A stretch of DNA of 58,667 nt, taken from positions 1 to 58,667 of IMG/VR virus record IMGVR_UViG_3300025082_000009. One strand, 5' to 3'. Under the pieces are notes generated by a model, which was not told the origin of the DNA, did no database searches, and saw only the letters and a list, made by a program, of their open reading frames with translations. Position 1 is the first letter of the stretch, and every line of letters begins with the position of its first letter. This document shows positions 48,570 through 55,559 of the stretch, one piece after another. Both the position numbers and the translations under genes were made by a program. Source of the stretch: a virus.

Positions 48570-48773
48570 ATGCAAGTAGGTGATCTAGTTAGATTTTATG
48601 AAAGCACCCACCCTGAATACAACGGGATTGTTATCTGGAGAGGTAGAGTTGACTCTCCAATGGAGACTGTGAAGATCCTCATGTTTGACGGATCCACCCA
48701 AATCAGATCGCCCAGTAGCATCGTGGAAGTCCTATCACCAGCGCATAAAGAGGTGATACATGAAAGTCGGTGA
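48570..48773 (+). CDS. QVGDLV cassette protein 26
   Basis: The 67-aa protein VRFYESTHPEYNGIVIWRG, then VKILMFDGSTQIRSPSS, and KEVIHESR. First in unit 4 with its own AAGGAGAC ribosome site. Confidence 0.8.
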   Translation: MQVGDLVRFYESTHPEYNGIVIWRGRVDSPMETVKILMFDGSTQIRSPSSIVEVLSPAHKEVIHESR

Positions 48774-48960
48774 TTTGGTAAAATGGAGAAGCAAGACAAA
48801 CCCAAACTATTACGGGGAATACCGCGAGGCTGTTGGGGTTATTGTGAAAGTTCACCACTATCCCGATAAAAGTATCATCGCCGACATTTTGATGGACGGC
48901 AAGGTGACCCGTTGGAACGAGACAAATCTTGAGGTGATAAATGAAAGCGAAAGTCGGTGA
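48760..48960 (+). CDS. KVGDLV cassette protein 27
   Basis: The 66-aa protein VKWRSKTNPNYYGEYREAVG, then VIVKVHHYPDKSIIADI. The tail reads LEVINESESR: a 6-nt duplication (GAAAGC/GAAAGT) in the junction lengthens it by two residues. Confidence 0.8.
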   Translation: MKVGDLVKWRSKTNPNYYGEYREAVGVIVKVHHYPDKSIIADILMDGKVTRWNETNLEVINESESR

Positions 48961-49102
48961 TTTAGTGAGGCACAGAGGTAACCACTCTATATGGCTGGTA
49001 ATGAAGACTGATGTTAACTTCGATGAAGTGTTGGTTGTTCGGAGCAGTTACAGAGAATGGATCTCTACAAAAGCATTTGAGGTGGTCAGTGAAAGTCGGT
49101 GA
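48941..49102 (+). CDS. KVGDLV cassette protein 28 (MKAKVGDLV)
   Basis: The 53-aa protein, because of the duplicated junction the start gives MKAKVGDLVRHRGNHSIWLV with two extra residues and a 20-nt overlap. Then VLVVRSSYREWIST, and FEVVSESR. A natural example of the junction tolerating an insertion without breaking either frame. Confidence 0.75.
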   Translation: MKAKVGDLVRHRGNHSIWLVMKTDVNFDEVLVVRSSYREWISTKAFEVVSESR

Positions 49103-49391
49103 TTTAGTCACGCTCTCGTCTTATGCAGAGGGGTTGATAGACCTTAAGGTGTATAGCTCCTTCTGGCGCGCCGAATACTTCAACAAGAAACCGCTGATGG
49201 GTATCATCGTGGAAGAGGTAAACTGGATCTGGATTGCCAAGCCATCACAGCAGCCCTTCCGTGTTCGCTGGCTCAATGAGCCTGACCCAAGGCTGATCCC
49301 CAATGGACGCGGAGGGAGGCACAAAGAGTGCTTCTTCACGCGCAAGGATCTGAAGCTAGTGAGAGCCCCCAAGAAGAAAAAGACCTCTTGA
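49089..49391 (+). CDS. KVGDLV cassette protein 29 (long)
   Basis: The 100-aa GTG-started protein, VTLSSYAEGLIDLKVYSSFW, MGIIVEEVNWIWIAKPSQQP, FRVRWLNEPDPRL, and a lysine-rich end (RAPKKKKTS). Largest plain array member. Its TGA lies in promoter cassette 5. Confidence 0.78.
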   Translation: MKVGDLVTLSSYAEGLIDLKVYSSFWRAEYFNKKPLMGIIVEEVNWIWIAKPSQQPFRVRWLNEPDPRLIPNGRGGRHKECFFTRKDLKLVRAPKKKKTS

Positions 49392-49443
49392 CATTCACTT
49401 GACAACTTTGTTATAGACAACCCCCATTAGCTTGTGGTATAAT
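49388..49443 (+). promoter_or_regulatory. Promoter cassette 5
   Basis: Offsets 0, 11, 26, 50; TATAAT 49438-49443; stop 49389-49391 nested in the first box. Confidence 0.88.
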
Positions 49444-49473
49444 GATGGCATATCAAGTAAAGGAGATATATCA

Positions 49474-49695
49474 ATGGCTACTAACCTTCCCAACGTAATG
49501 ACTTTCGCAGACGCATGCGAAACCTTCACCACCGAGATCCTCCCAGTGATCCAAGAGCAGTATGAGCAAGACGGCGAACCCGATTGGCCCGCACGATGCG
49601 AAACATGGAGCAACTGGACAGATAGCCTGTGTGAAAACAACCAGATCAGCGATTGGCAATGTGAGAACTGGTCACACCCACCCTGCAACGGTTGA
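49474..49695 (+). CDS. Lead gene of unit 5, small acidic protein
   Basis: The 73-aa protein NLPNVMTFADACETFTTEIL, then a Trp/Cys-rich half (WPARCETWSNWTDSLCENNQ). All-helical with four Cys; not recognised. It is the only gene between cassettes 5 and 6, and its TGA sits in the next TTGACA. Confidence 0.65.
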   Translation: MATNLPNVMTFADACETFTTEILPVIQEQYEQDGEPDWPARCETWSNWTDSLCENNQISDWQCENWSHPPCNG

Positions 49696-49747
49696 CATTC
49701 TCTTTACAACTTTGCTATAGACAACCCTACTTATTTTGTGGTATAAT
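49692..49747 (+). promoter_or_regulatory. Promoter cassette 6
   Basis: TTGACA, TTTACA (11), TAGACA (26), TATAAT (50; 49742-49747). Stop 49693-49695 nested. Confidence 0.87.
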
Positions 49748-49796
49748 ACTCTCGTATTCACAAAGAACCACACACCCAATCCAAGGATAACACCAC

Positions 49797-50882
49797 ATGT
49801 CAGTCGATTTCGCAACCTTTCTGTCCGTCGCCCCTCACATTCTCAACTCACGCTTGCCTGTTCTGGTTCGCGGCCGTCACGGAGTTGGCAAATCAGAGGT
49901 AGTATATCAGATCGCCGCCGCCCGCGATCTTCCTGTCGTTGAGCGCCGCGCCTCACAGATGACCGAAGGCGATCTTCTTGGTCTTCCTGATACCGCTGAC
50001 ACTGCTATTAACGGGCGCAAGTGTACCACTTGGAACGCTCCAGATTGGCTTGTAACCGCTTGCGAGCAACCCGTGTGCCTCTTCCTCGATGAGGTTGACC
50101 GCGCGACAATGGAAGTCCGTCAGGGGCTCTTTGAGTTGACCGATAGCCGTAAGCTCAACGGCTGGCACTTGCACCCTGAGACTCTCATCATCGCAGCCGT
50201 TAACGGTGGCGAGCATGGCGCACAATACCAAGTTGGCGAGATGGATCCCGCCGAGCTTGACCGCTGGACTGTCTTCGATGTCGAGCCTACTACTGAAGAT
50301 TGGCTCAAGTGGGGACAAGACAATGTAAACACTGTCCTGTGGGACTTCATCAACCAGAATCGCATGCACCTCGAACACACTGGTGACTTCGAGCCCAACA
50401 AAGTGTACCCTTCACGCCGTAGCTGGAAGCGTTTCAGCGATACCGCTGGCGATGCAGGAGTCTTTGAGGAAGGTGGGGACTCTGGGCTCCTGTTCCACCT
50501 TGCGACCGCGTTCGTCGGCTTCGAGGGCGCTGTAGCCCTCAAGGACTTCGTTGATCGCTACGAATGGCAAGTTACCATTGAGGACATTCTGGACAACGGA
50601 GAGGTCGCCAAGACTTCGCAATGGGGTATTAACGACCACGCCGCAATGATTGAAAAGTTCGAGGCATCTGAATCGTTCCGCGAGACTCTTACGGAGAACC
50701 AGATCCAGAACCTTGCAGACTACTTCGTCACGCTTCCTTCAGAGGTCGCTATGAAGCTCTGGACGGTCATCGGGGATGTCGATAACATCGACAACGTGGT
50801 TGCTATCCACAAGGCTACTGCAACCGATGGCACTCGCGTGTCTGACCACTTGGTGACTATCCTAGGCGGAGATCAGGCATAG
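49797..50882 (+). CDS. MoxR-type AAA+ ATPase
   Basis: The 361-aa protein has Walker A GRHGVGKS at 26-33, Walker B LFLDEVDR at 95-102, a sensor-1 region IIAAVNGG near 135, and PAELDRW as the likely arginine-finger segment. This is the layout of MoxR/RavA-like ATPases that work with VWA-domain partners to remodel protein or metal centres. Such a partner (metallopeptidase plus VWA) is encoded 580 nt downstream under the same type of promoter. Phage targets unknown. Confidence 0.85.
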   Translation: MSVDFATFLSVAPHILNSRLPVLVRGRHGVGKSEVVYQIAAARDLPVVERRASQMTEGDLLGLPDTADTAINGRKCTTWNAPDWLVTACEQPVCLFLDEVDRATMEVRQGLFELTDSRKLNGWHLHPETLIIAAVNGGEHGAQYQVGEMDPAELDRWTVFDVEPTTEDWLKWGQDNVNTVLWDFINQNRMHLEHTGDFEPNKVYPSRRSWKRFSDTAGDAGVFEEGGDSGLLFHLATAFVGFEGAVALKDFVDRYEWQVTIEDILDNGEVAKTSQWGINDHAAMIEKFEASESFRETLTENQIQNLADYFVTLPSEVAMKLWTVIGDVDNIDNVVAIHKATATDGTRVSDHLVTILGGDQA

Positions 50883-50892
50883 GAGCACGACA

Positions 50893-51129
50893 ATGAAAGA
50901 TAGAAAGAAAAGACGTTACGACATCGGAACATTGCTTATCTGCAATGCGAACAACCAAGCACACCTTATAACTGATTTGCGCGAGCTACCGAAAGCCGTA
51001 TATGGCACCACCGATGTAAAGCGCCGCGAATATCAGCTATTTGGTCGATGGGGACAATCGCCAAGTCGCAACAAAGAGCATCGGTGGGTCGCAGATGTCG
51101 ATCTCCGTGTCAAGTATTACATCCCGTAG
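50893..51129 (+). CDS. SH3-like family-related protein (DIGTLL)
   Basis: The 78-aa protein KRRYDIGTLLICNANNQAHL, then a basic middle and VADVDLRVKYYI. First strand matches the family with a basic six-residue extension. Lies 10 nt after the ATPase stop. Confidence 0.55.
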   Translation: MKDRKKRRYDIGTLLICNANNQAHLITDLRELPKAVYGTTDVKRREYQLFGRWGQSPSRNKEHRWVADVDLRVKYYIP

Positions 51130-51152
51130 CCACCCCCACAAGAGAGGACAAA

Positions 51153-51383
51153 ATGAACCAACCACCCAATACCCCAAACTACCCCAAGCCTATGACTGTG
51201 GGCTCTCTGGTGCGCCACAAGCGCCTTATCGATAACCCTGTCGGAATAGTGATCGAACACTTTATGTGGGATGGATACGCTGGTGGACTTGAGGTTAAGT
51301 TCCTCAAGCCCTACGCCAAGGGCTCTACTGGCACTTGGACAACCAGACGAGATCGCTATGACTCGTGGGAAATAGTCAGTTGA
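51153..51383 (+). CDS. SH3-like family protein with Pro-rich N-terminus
   Basis: The 76-aa protein has a Pro/Asn leader (NQPPNTPNYPKP) before MTVGSLVRHKRLIDNPVGIV and GLEVKFLKPYA. GAGGAC precedes the start. An inner ATG (MTVGS) would give a standard-length cassette protein. TGA nested in cassette 7. Confidence 0.65.
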   Translation: MNQPPNTPNYPKPMTVGSLVRHKRLIDNPVGIVIEHFMWDGYAGGLEVKFLKPYAKGSTGTWTTRRDRYDSWEIVS

Positions 51384-51435
51384 CAATCACTTGACAACTT
51401 AACTATAGACAGTCGTACTGATTCTATGGTATAAT
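51380..51435 (+). promoter_or_regulatory. Promoter cassette 7
   Basis: Offsets 0, 11, 26, 50; TATAAT 51430-51435; stop 51381-51383 nested in the first TTGACA. Confidence 0.88.
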
Positions 51436-51464
51436 ACCCTTGTATTCAGCGATAGGAGCCTTCA

Positions 51465-52700
51465 ATGACCGACCAACCCTTTAACTTGAACATGCACACG
51501 GCGCGCCTCTTGATGCGCGAGCCCTTCTTCGCCGCGCTCTCGCGACGGATTGACAAGACAGCTAGCACTCAAGTGCCGACTGCGGGCGTACGAATCAACC
51601 CTCATACCCAGCAGTTTGAGTTACTCTACAATCCTGATTTTATGGGAGCATTGAGTGATAAGCACAAGCTGGGCGTTCTGATGCACGAGTTCTATCATAT
51701 CATCTTTGAGCATGTGACGGGTCGCAAGCCAGCCGATGGACTCAAGCGGATCGACAACATCGCGATGGATCTCGCGATCAATGGCTTGCCCGAAATGAAC
51801 GGTATGCTTCCCAATGAGGCAAATCCTGGCCCTATCATAGAGGGCTCTACGGAGCCTATGAAGGGTGTCTTTCCTGAAGAAGGGCCCTTTGCTCATCTTC
51901 CACCTAGCATGACCTACGAATGGTATTTAGAGGCTCTTAAGAAGATGGGTGAAGACCAGCAAGAGAATGAATCTGGTGAAGGTGGGCAAGATGGGGATCC
52001 CTTCGATGGCGCAGACTCGTTTGACTCTCATGAGAGCTTTGGAGAGGGCGACAGCACCACGCAGGGGATCGCCAAGGAGCGACTTAAGGAAGCTGTCAAG
52101 AAGGCGGCTGAAGAGGCTCAACAGGCGCGTAACTGGGGCTCTGTCTCCTCCTCGATGCGTGAAGAGATCCTAGATCGCATTGCGACACATGTTGACTGGA
52201 AGAAAGTCCTGCGTTACTTCATCAAGACCTCTCAACGCGCGGATCGCCGTTCGACTCCTCGCCGCCTCAATCGGCGCTTTCCCCGCATACATCCTGGAAA
52301 ACGGGTACGTCGTCACGCTCGCATCGCTATCAGCATCGATCAATCGGGCTCTGTTGATGACCAAATGCTCGCCGCGTTCTTCTCCGAGTTGAACGAGTTG
52401 GCTTCGATTGCCGAGTTCACCGTCGTACCCTTCGATACTGAAGTTATAGAGAGTACCGTATATGTTTGGAAGAAAGGATCACACCGCCGTACCGAGCGCG
52501 TACTTCACGGCGGAACATGCTTCGATGCTCCCACGCGCTACGTCAACGATAACAGCTTTGACGGGCACATTATCCTGACTGACCTGATGGCCCCTAAACC
52601 GATTCCAAGCAAGTGTCAGCGCATGTGGATGACCACAAAGCGGTATGCTGACAACCCCTACTTTTCGACCAATGAAAGAATCATCGCCATCGACGTATAG
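51465..52700 (+). CDS. Metallopeptidase-like + VWA-like domain protein (DUF2201 type)
   Basis: The 411-aa N-terminal domain has HEFYH at 74-78 inside LGVLMHEFYHIIFEH, a zincin signature. A charged linker (about 155-215) leads to a C-terminal VWA-like domain with DQSGS at 292-296 (MIDAS DxSxS), GGTCFDAP and HIILTD. This architecture normally pairs with MoxR ATPases, here at 49797. Likely a phage-owned ATPase/VWA remodelling pair. Whether the peptidase is active is unknown. Confidence 0.85.
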   Translation: MTDQPFNLNMHTARLLMREPFFAALSRRIDKTASTQVPTAGVRINPHTQQFELLYNPDFMGALSDKHKLGVLMHEFYHIIFEHVTGRKPADGLKRIDNIAMDLAINGLPEMNGMLPNEANPGPIIEGSTEPMKGVFPEEGPFAHLPPSMTYEWYLEALKKMGEDQQENESGEGGQDGDPFDGADSFDSHESFGEGDSTTQGIAKERLKEAVKKAAEEAQQARNWGSVSSSMREEILDRIATHVDWKKVLRYFIKTSQRADRRSTPRRLNRRFPRIHPGKRVRRHARIAISIDQSGSVDDQMLAAFFSELNELASIAEFTVVPFDTEVIESTVYVWKKGSHRRTERVLHGGTCFDAPTRYVNDNSFDGHIILTDLMAPKPIPSKCQRMWMTTKRYADNPYFSTNERIIAIDV

Positions 52701-52701
52701 A

Positions 52702-52875
52702 GTGCAGGTCGGTGACCTCGTGAGAATCGAGGGAACCTATCAGTCCGACATGCCCGACTCAATGGTCGGTCTGGTGATCGAGAGGGAATCGAGAACCATG
52801 TGGAGAGTTTGCTTTACTAACGGCATAATCCTACACATCTGGCAAGGGCACATGACCCCCTTGACAAACACTTGA
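52702..52875 (+). CDS. QVGDLV cassette protein 30
   Basis: The 57-aa GTG-started protein, VRIEGTYQSDMPDSMVGLVI, then WRVCFTNGIILHIWQG. The start follows the previous TAG by one base. Its end runs into promoter cassette 8, with the TGA inside the second TTGACA box. Confidence 0.75.
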   Translation: MQVGDLVRIEGTYQSDMPDSMVGLVIERESRTMWRVCFTNGIILHIWQGHMTPLTNT

Positions 52876-52916
52876 CAACTTACCTATAGACATCCCCTGT
52901 AATCTTGTGGTATAAT
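52861..52916 (+). promoter_or_regulatory. Promoter cassette 8
   Basis: Offsets 0, 11, 26, 50; TATAAT 52911-52916. Here the first box lies inside the coding end of the cassette gene and the second contains the stop. Confidence 0.87.
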
Positions 52917-52945
52917 GTACGCACATTGAAACGAACAGGAACCTT

Positions 52946-53788
52946 ATGTACTTTAATAATCCGCCAAAGCCCGCCAATGCCCCCAAACGAACAAGCTGGA
53001 AATCTGCGTTTGCAGAGTTGCTATCCAACCCTGCGCTTTCTGATCGCGATCGCGGGGTCGTCAAATCGCTACAGGGTCACTATGAGAGGGCCCGCACGTT
53101 GACCGCTGGGCGTAAGTCGTACTTCTACATCATTAAGGAGCGCACCGATGCGGCGGCTGTCGCCATCGCCGAACGCGCCGCTTTGGGTGAAACCACAATG
53201 TGCGCGCGTTTGAAGGCGCTCGATTCTCGCATTGAAGATCGATCCTCTTGGGATGCTGGCTTCGTTGAGAGCTTGATTCGTCAAGAGGCTCAACGCCAGC
53301 TTTCTGCGCGTCAGGTGGAGACTCTAGAGAAGATCGAGGCTCGCCATACCGATGAGCTTCTCTCGGAGCGTCAGGCGTGGCTCAACGGCGGCTATGGGGC
53401 AACCGAGCGCGTACGCATGCGCTTGGCTTGTGAATACTATGGACGCAGTGGTTACTACTCTACTATTACCTCTCGCTTTTTTGCCGATGAGGATTATATG
53501 CCTACTAAAGAACACTACGACAAGGTAGTCAATAACAAGTATGCCCAAAAGGTGATCACTGCTTGGGAAGCGCCAGCAAAGTATCCCGTGGGAACACTGG
53601 TTACGTTGCGTAGCAATGCGCCCGCTAGCGTTTGGCGCACAATGGGGCCACAAGCGGCTTGTGTGGTGATCAGCGTCAATGAGCCCATCGTTAGCTCTGC
53701 CAAGGGCTGTAAACGCTACAAGGTGCTTCCTGTGGGGTCTGCCTTGGTCTGCTTGGTTGAGGAACGCTACCTTAAGATTCGCCGATAA
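52946..53788 (+). CDS. Lead gene of unit 8 with C-terminal SH3-like domain; paralog of the gene at 35826
   Basis: In this 280-aa protein the N-terminal 180 residues are helical and repetitive, with segments such as WKSAFAELLSNPALSDRDRG and WDAGFVESLIRQEAQRQLS that look like an internally repeated helical pair. The C-terminal 90 share the NNKYAQKV...KYPVGTLV...CLVEERYLK order with 35826. Function unknown. It could be a scaffold carrying the barrel. Confidence 0.7.
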   Translation: MYFNNPPKPANAPKRTSWKSAFAELLSNPALSDRDRGVVKSLQGHYERARTLTAGRKSYFYIIKERTDAAAVAIAERAALGETTMCARLKALDSRIEDRSSWDAGFVESLIRQEAQRQLSARQVETLEKIEARHTDELLSERQAWLNGGYGATERVRMRLACEYYGRSGYYSTITSRFFADEDYMPTKEHYDKVVNNKYAQKVITAWEAPAKYPVGTLVTLRSNAPASVWRTMGPQAACVVISVNEPIVSSAKGCKRYKVLPVGSALVCLVEERYLKIRR

Positions 53789-53837
53789 CCCATTACTCAC
53801 TCTAGTTACTATAATCAACAAATAAAGGAAGTATTTC

Positions 53838-54065
53838 ATGGAAACCCAACTTTCAGCATCAACAACACAGTTTGAGCTATCCCAGCTTGCAGCCGAGAAC
53901 ATCGTTTCACAACTTGTATTCTTCGCAATGCTTCGGGATCCCGCTGCACTGTCCGATCCGCTTTCCCCTATTCAGCTTAAACTTGATGGTGTCGATCAGG
54001 TTGGCTCGACGTTAGAGACTGTCCTGTTGCTAGCAACCCAGCGCATGGAGGCGGCTGAAGCATGA
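53838..54065 (+). CDS. Small hydrophobic-helical hypothetical protein
   Basis: The 75-aa protein FELSQLAAENIVSQLVFFAM, then LDGVDQVGSTLETVLLLATQ. Two amphipathic helices, acidic. AAAGGAAG upstream; 4-nt overlap with the next gene. Unknown. Confidence 0.6.
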   Translation: METQLSASTTQFELSQLAAENIVSQLVFFAMLRDPAALSDPLSPIQLKLDGVDQVGSTLETVLLLATQRMEAAEA

Positions 54066-54310
54066 GCGAAGTCAAAGCCTTGCGCGAGGCACTAGCGCAG
54101 ATTGTTGATAGCTACCTCTATCTGACGGATGGTGTGGGAGTCATCACTGACGACGCTTACCTCGCCGCTAGAGCGGCTCTTCGCCTGAATGCGGGTCGAG
54201 AGCCCTTCGAGAGTCTACCCACGAGCACAGACCCCACAGAGGCTCAACGCATTGACCCTTATGAAATGATAGGGGAAGTCCCGCAAACTCACAAGAAAAC
54301 AGCCAACTAG
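54062..54310 (+). CDS. Small helical hypothetical protein
   Basis: The 82-aa protein VKALREALAQIVDSYLYLTD, then YLAARAALRLNAG and a polar tail. Compare REALxxIVxxY proteins that pack with nucleotide-binding partners; no assignment made. Confidence 0.6.
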   Translation: MSEVKALREALAQIVDSYLYLTDGVGVITDDAYLAARAALRLNAGREPFESLPTSTDPTEAQRIDPYEMIGEVPQTHKKTAN

Positions 54311-54325
54311 GAGATATACACACAA

Positions 54326-54523
54326 ATGGATAATTATACAGCGATTGGACGCGCCGAAGGGTTCATTGATGCGACTGAAGAGCAACAGCTTGAAGCATGG
54401 CAACACTTGATCGATACTGGCATGGCTTGGACGCTTCAAGGCTGGTTCGGGCGAACAGCAACTCATTTAATCGAAGAAGGGATCTGTACTGATCTCACAA
54501 CTAACAAACAAGAGGATAACTAA
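54326..54523 (+). CDS. Conserved phage hypothetical (IGRAEGFIDA type)
   Basis: The 65-aa protein DNYTAIGRAEGFIDATEEQQ, then AWQHLIDTGMAWTLQGWFG. This small helical family recurs in many phages of diverse hosts, with the AWQHLIDTG...LQGWFGR core. Role unknown. AGGAGATATAC ribosome site. Confidence 0.75.
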   Translation: MDNYTAIGRAEGFIDATEEQQLEAWQHLIDTGMAWTLQGWFGRTATHLIEEGICTDLTTNKQEDN

Positions 54524-54525
54524 AT

Positions 54526-54852
54526 ATGGCTAAACGATATGACAACTGGTATGTGAGCCAAATCGAGATAAGCCTTGATGCTGAAGGGCGTTTGCAGGGC
54601 TATGAGAGCGTTCTGACGGTGCCCGAAGCATCAAAGAGCAAGATAGCGGGTCATAGAATGGCAACGTCTAGCCTGTCGCGATTTAAAGCGATTGGCATTG
54701 AGAACATCTTCCTGTGTGAACCTAACCATAAACGCTACTCCAAACTCTTGAGAGAGCAGAATAAAAGAAACAAGGTCAGAAAGATGTCTAAAAGAGAGAT
54801 TGAAAAGATCATGTCATCAGACCTAAAAGATGAAACACCCACAGCGTTGTGA
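54526..54852 (+). CDS. Hypothetical basic protein
   Basis: The 108-aa protein YDNWYVSQIEISLDAEGRLQ, then a highly basic helix (LLREQNKRNKVRKMSKREIE). Starts 2 nt after the previous stop. Possible nucleic-acid binding by charge only. Confidence 0.6.
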   Translation: MAKRYDNWYVSQIEISLDAEGRLQGYESVLTVPEASKSKIAGHRMATSSLSRFKAIGIENIFLCEPNHKRYSKLLREQNKRNKVRKMSKREIEKIMSSDLKDETPTAL

Positions 54853-55043
54853 TGAAAGCGGGCGATTTAGCGTGTTACTTGACACATAGTTGTGTGCCTG
54901 TACTTTTATTAAGGAAGGGCACCAATAACGATTGGGATAGGTGGGACACTTGGATAGTCAGCCTAAACGGTAAAGAGGTGGAAGCATGGAGCCAGAACCT
55001 TGTACCATGGAAAGACAGAGAGAAGGAAAACATTAAGACATGA
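54852..55043 (+). CDS. SH3-like family protein (KAGDLA)
   Basis: The 63-aa protein MKAGDLACYLTHSCVPVLLL, then WDTWIVSLNGKEVEAWS and NLVPW. A right-flank family member outside the promoter-cassette zone. Shares TGATG-type overlaps on both sides. Confidence 0.65.
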   Translation: MKAGDLACYLTHSCVPVLLLRKGTNNDWDRWDTWIVSLNGKEVEAWSQNLVPWKDREKENIKT

Positions 55044-55408
55044 AACATTGGAAGCCATGGTTCTATGAGAACAGCAGATTGCCCGCCGCGCTATCGAAGG
55101 TCGCGCCGATTGATATATGGGCGATCAGCATTGGCCCGTTTGTATGGTGCAAGGGCACACTAACCGAACGAGACAAGAGACACGAAACAATACATTATCA
55201 ACAGCAGCTAGAACTGTTGTTTGTTGTACAGTGGGTTTTATATTTTTTGTTTTACGCTATAGCGTTGGTTAGATATAGGAGCGGACTGTTGGCATACTTC
55301 AATAATCCATTTGAGGTTGAAGCATATAATAACGAGAATGATGAAGATTATTTATTAACTCGAAAGCGATGGAACTGGATTAGATCCTCGCGAGACTCAA
55401 ACAAATAA
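55040..55408 (+). CDS. Membrane-embedded zinc metallopeptidase-like protein
   Basis: The 122-aa protein KRHETIHYQQQLELL gives HExxH (about residues 49-53) followed by a long hydrophobic helix (FVVQWVLYFLFYAIALV) and NPFEVEAYNNEND with a Glu that could be the third ligand. Similar short membrane HExxH proteins occur in phages and bacteria without a defined substrate. Overlaps the previous gene by 4 nt. Confidence 0.65.
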   Translation: MKHWKPWFYENSRLPAALSKVAPIDIWAISIGPFVWCKGTLTERDKRHETIHYQQQLELLFVVQWVLYFLFYAIALVRYRSGLLAYFNNPFEVEAYNNENDEDYLLTRKRWNWIRSSRDSNK

Positions 55409-55422
55409 AGGAGGAAGAACTA

Positions 55423-55509
55423 ATGAAGTTTATTATTACAGCATTGATTACCATTATTGTATGGGAGAACAGATATACACTTATTCATTTAATAGAAGGT
55501 ATCAGCTAA
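55423..55509 (+). CDS. 28-aa membrane peptide
   Basis: ATG 55423, AGGAGG 8 nt upstream, stop TAA 55509. Sequence MKFIITALITIIVWENRY then TLIHLIEGIS: one helix plus amphipathic end. Shares TAATG with the next micro-gene. Confidence 0.55.
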   Translation: MKFIITALITIIVWENRYTLIHLIEGIS

Positions 55510-55559
55510 TGGTTATATTATTATTTGTATTGCTGTTTGTTGTAGTGAGTAGTAGATAG
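55509..55559 (+). CDS. 16-aa hydrophobic micro-peptide
   Basis: MVILLFVLLFVVVSSR, starting on the shared TAATG. Supported only by its coupling to the upstream gene and its all-hydrophobic content. Confidence 0.35.
   Translation: MVILLFVLLFVVVSSR

Larger units (their letters stand above)
40218..49391 (+). repeat. Tandem array of KVGDLV cassette genes with fused SD/start/stop junctions
   Basis: Twenty-nine small paralogous genes (49-100 aa) lie here, mostly head to tail, interrupted by promoter cassettes and non-family genes. Typical proteins have an N-terminal M(K/R/Q)VGDLV strand, a GxV(V/I) strand, one or two central strands with frequent Trp, and an end of (L/M)EV(I/V)(N/S)ESR. At about 21 junctions the DNA reads GGAGGTGATNARTG then AAAGTCGGTGA. 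GGAGGTGAT is a 9-nt match to the 16S anti-SD, ARTG gives the ATG or GTG start, and TGA ends the upstream gene, so neighbours overlap by 14 nt. Between junctions the sequences diverge strongly. Small SH3-like barrels are inferred from pattern only. Confidence 0.9.

Noticed and set aside
40218-49102. Regularly spaced near-identical 25-30 nt sequence, CRISPR-like at first sight
   Set aside because: Spacing is irregular (about 150-300 nt), the intervening DNA is coding in one frame, and the repeat is explained as gene start/stop/SD. No cas genes.
40218-49391. Diversity-generating retroelement or integron array
   Set aside because: No reverse transcriptase, template repeat, integrase or attC-like structured site. 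Variation is in whole bodies, not confined to adenines.
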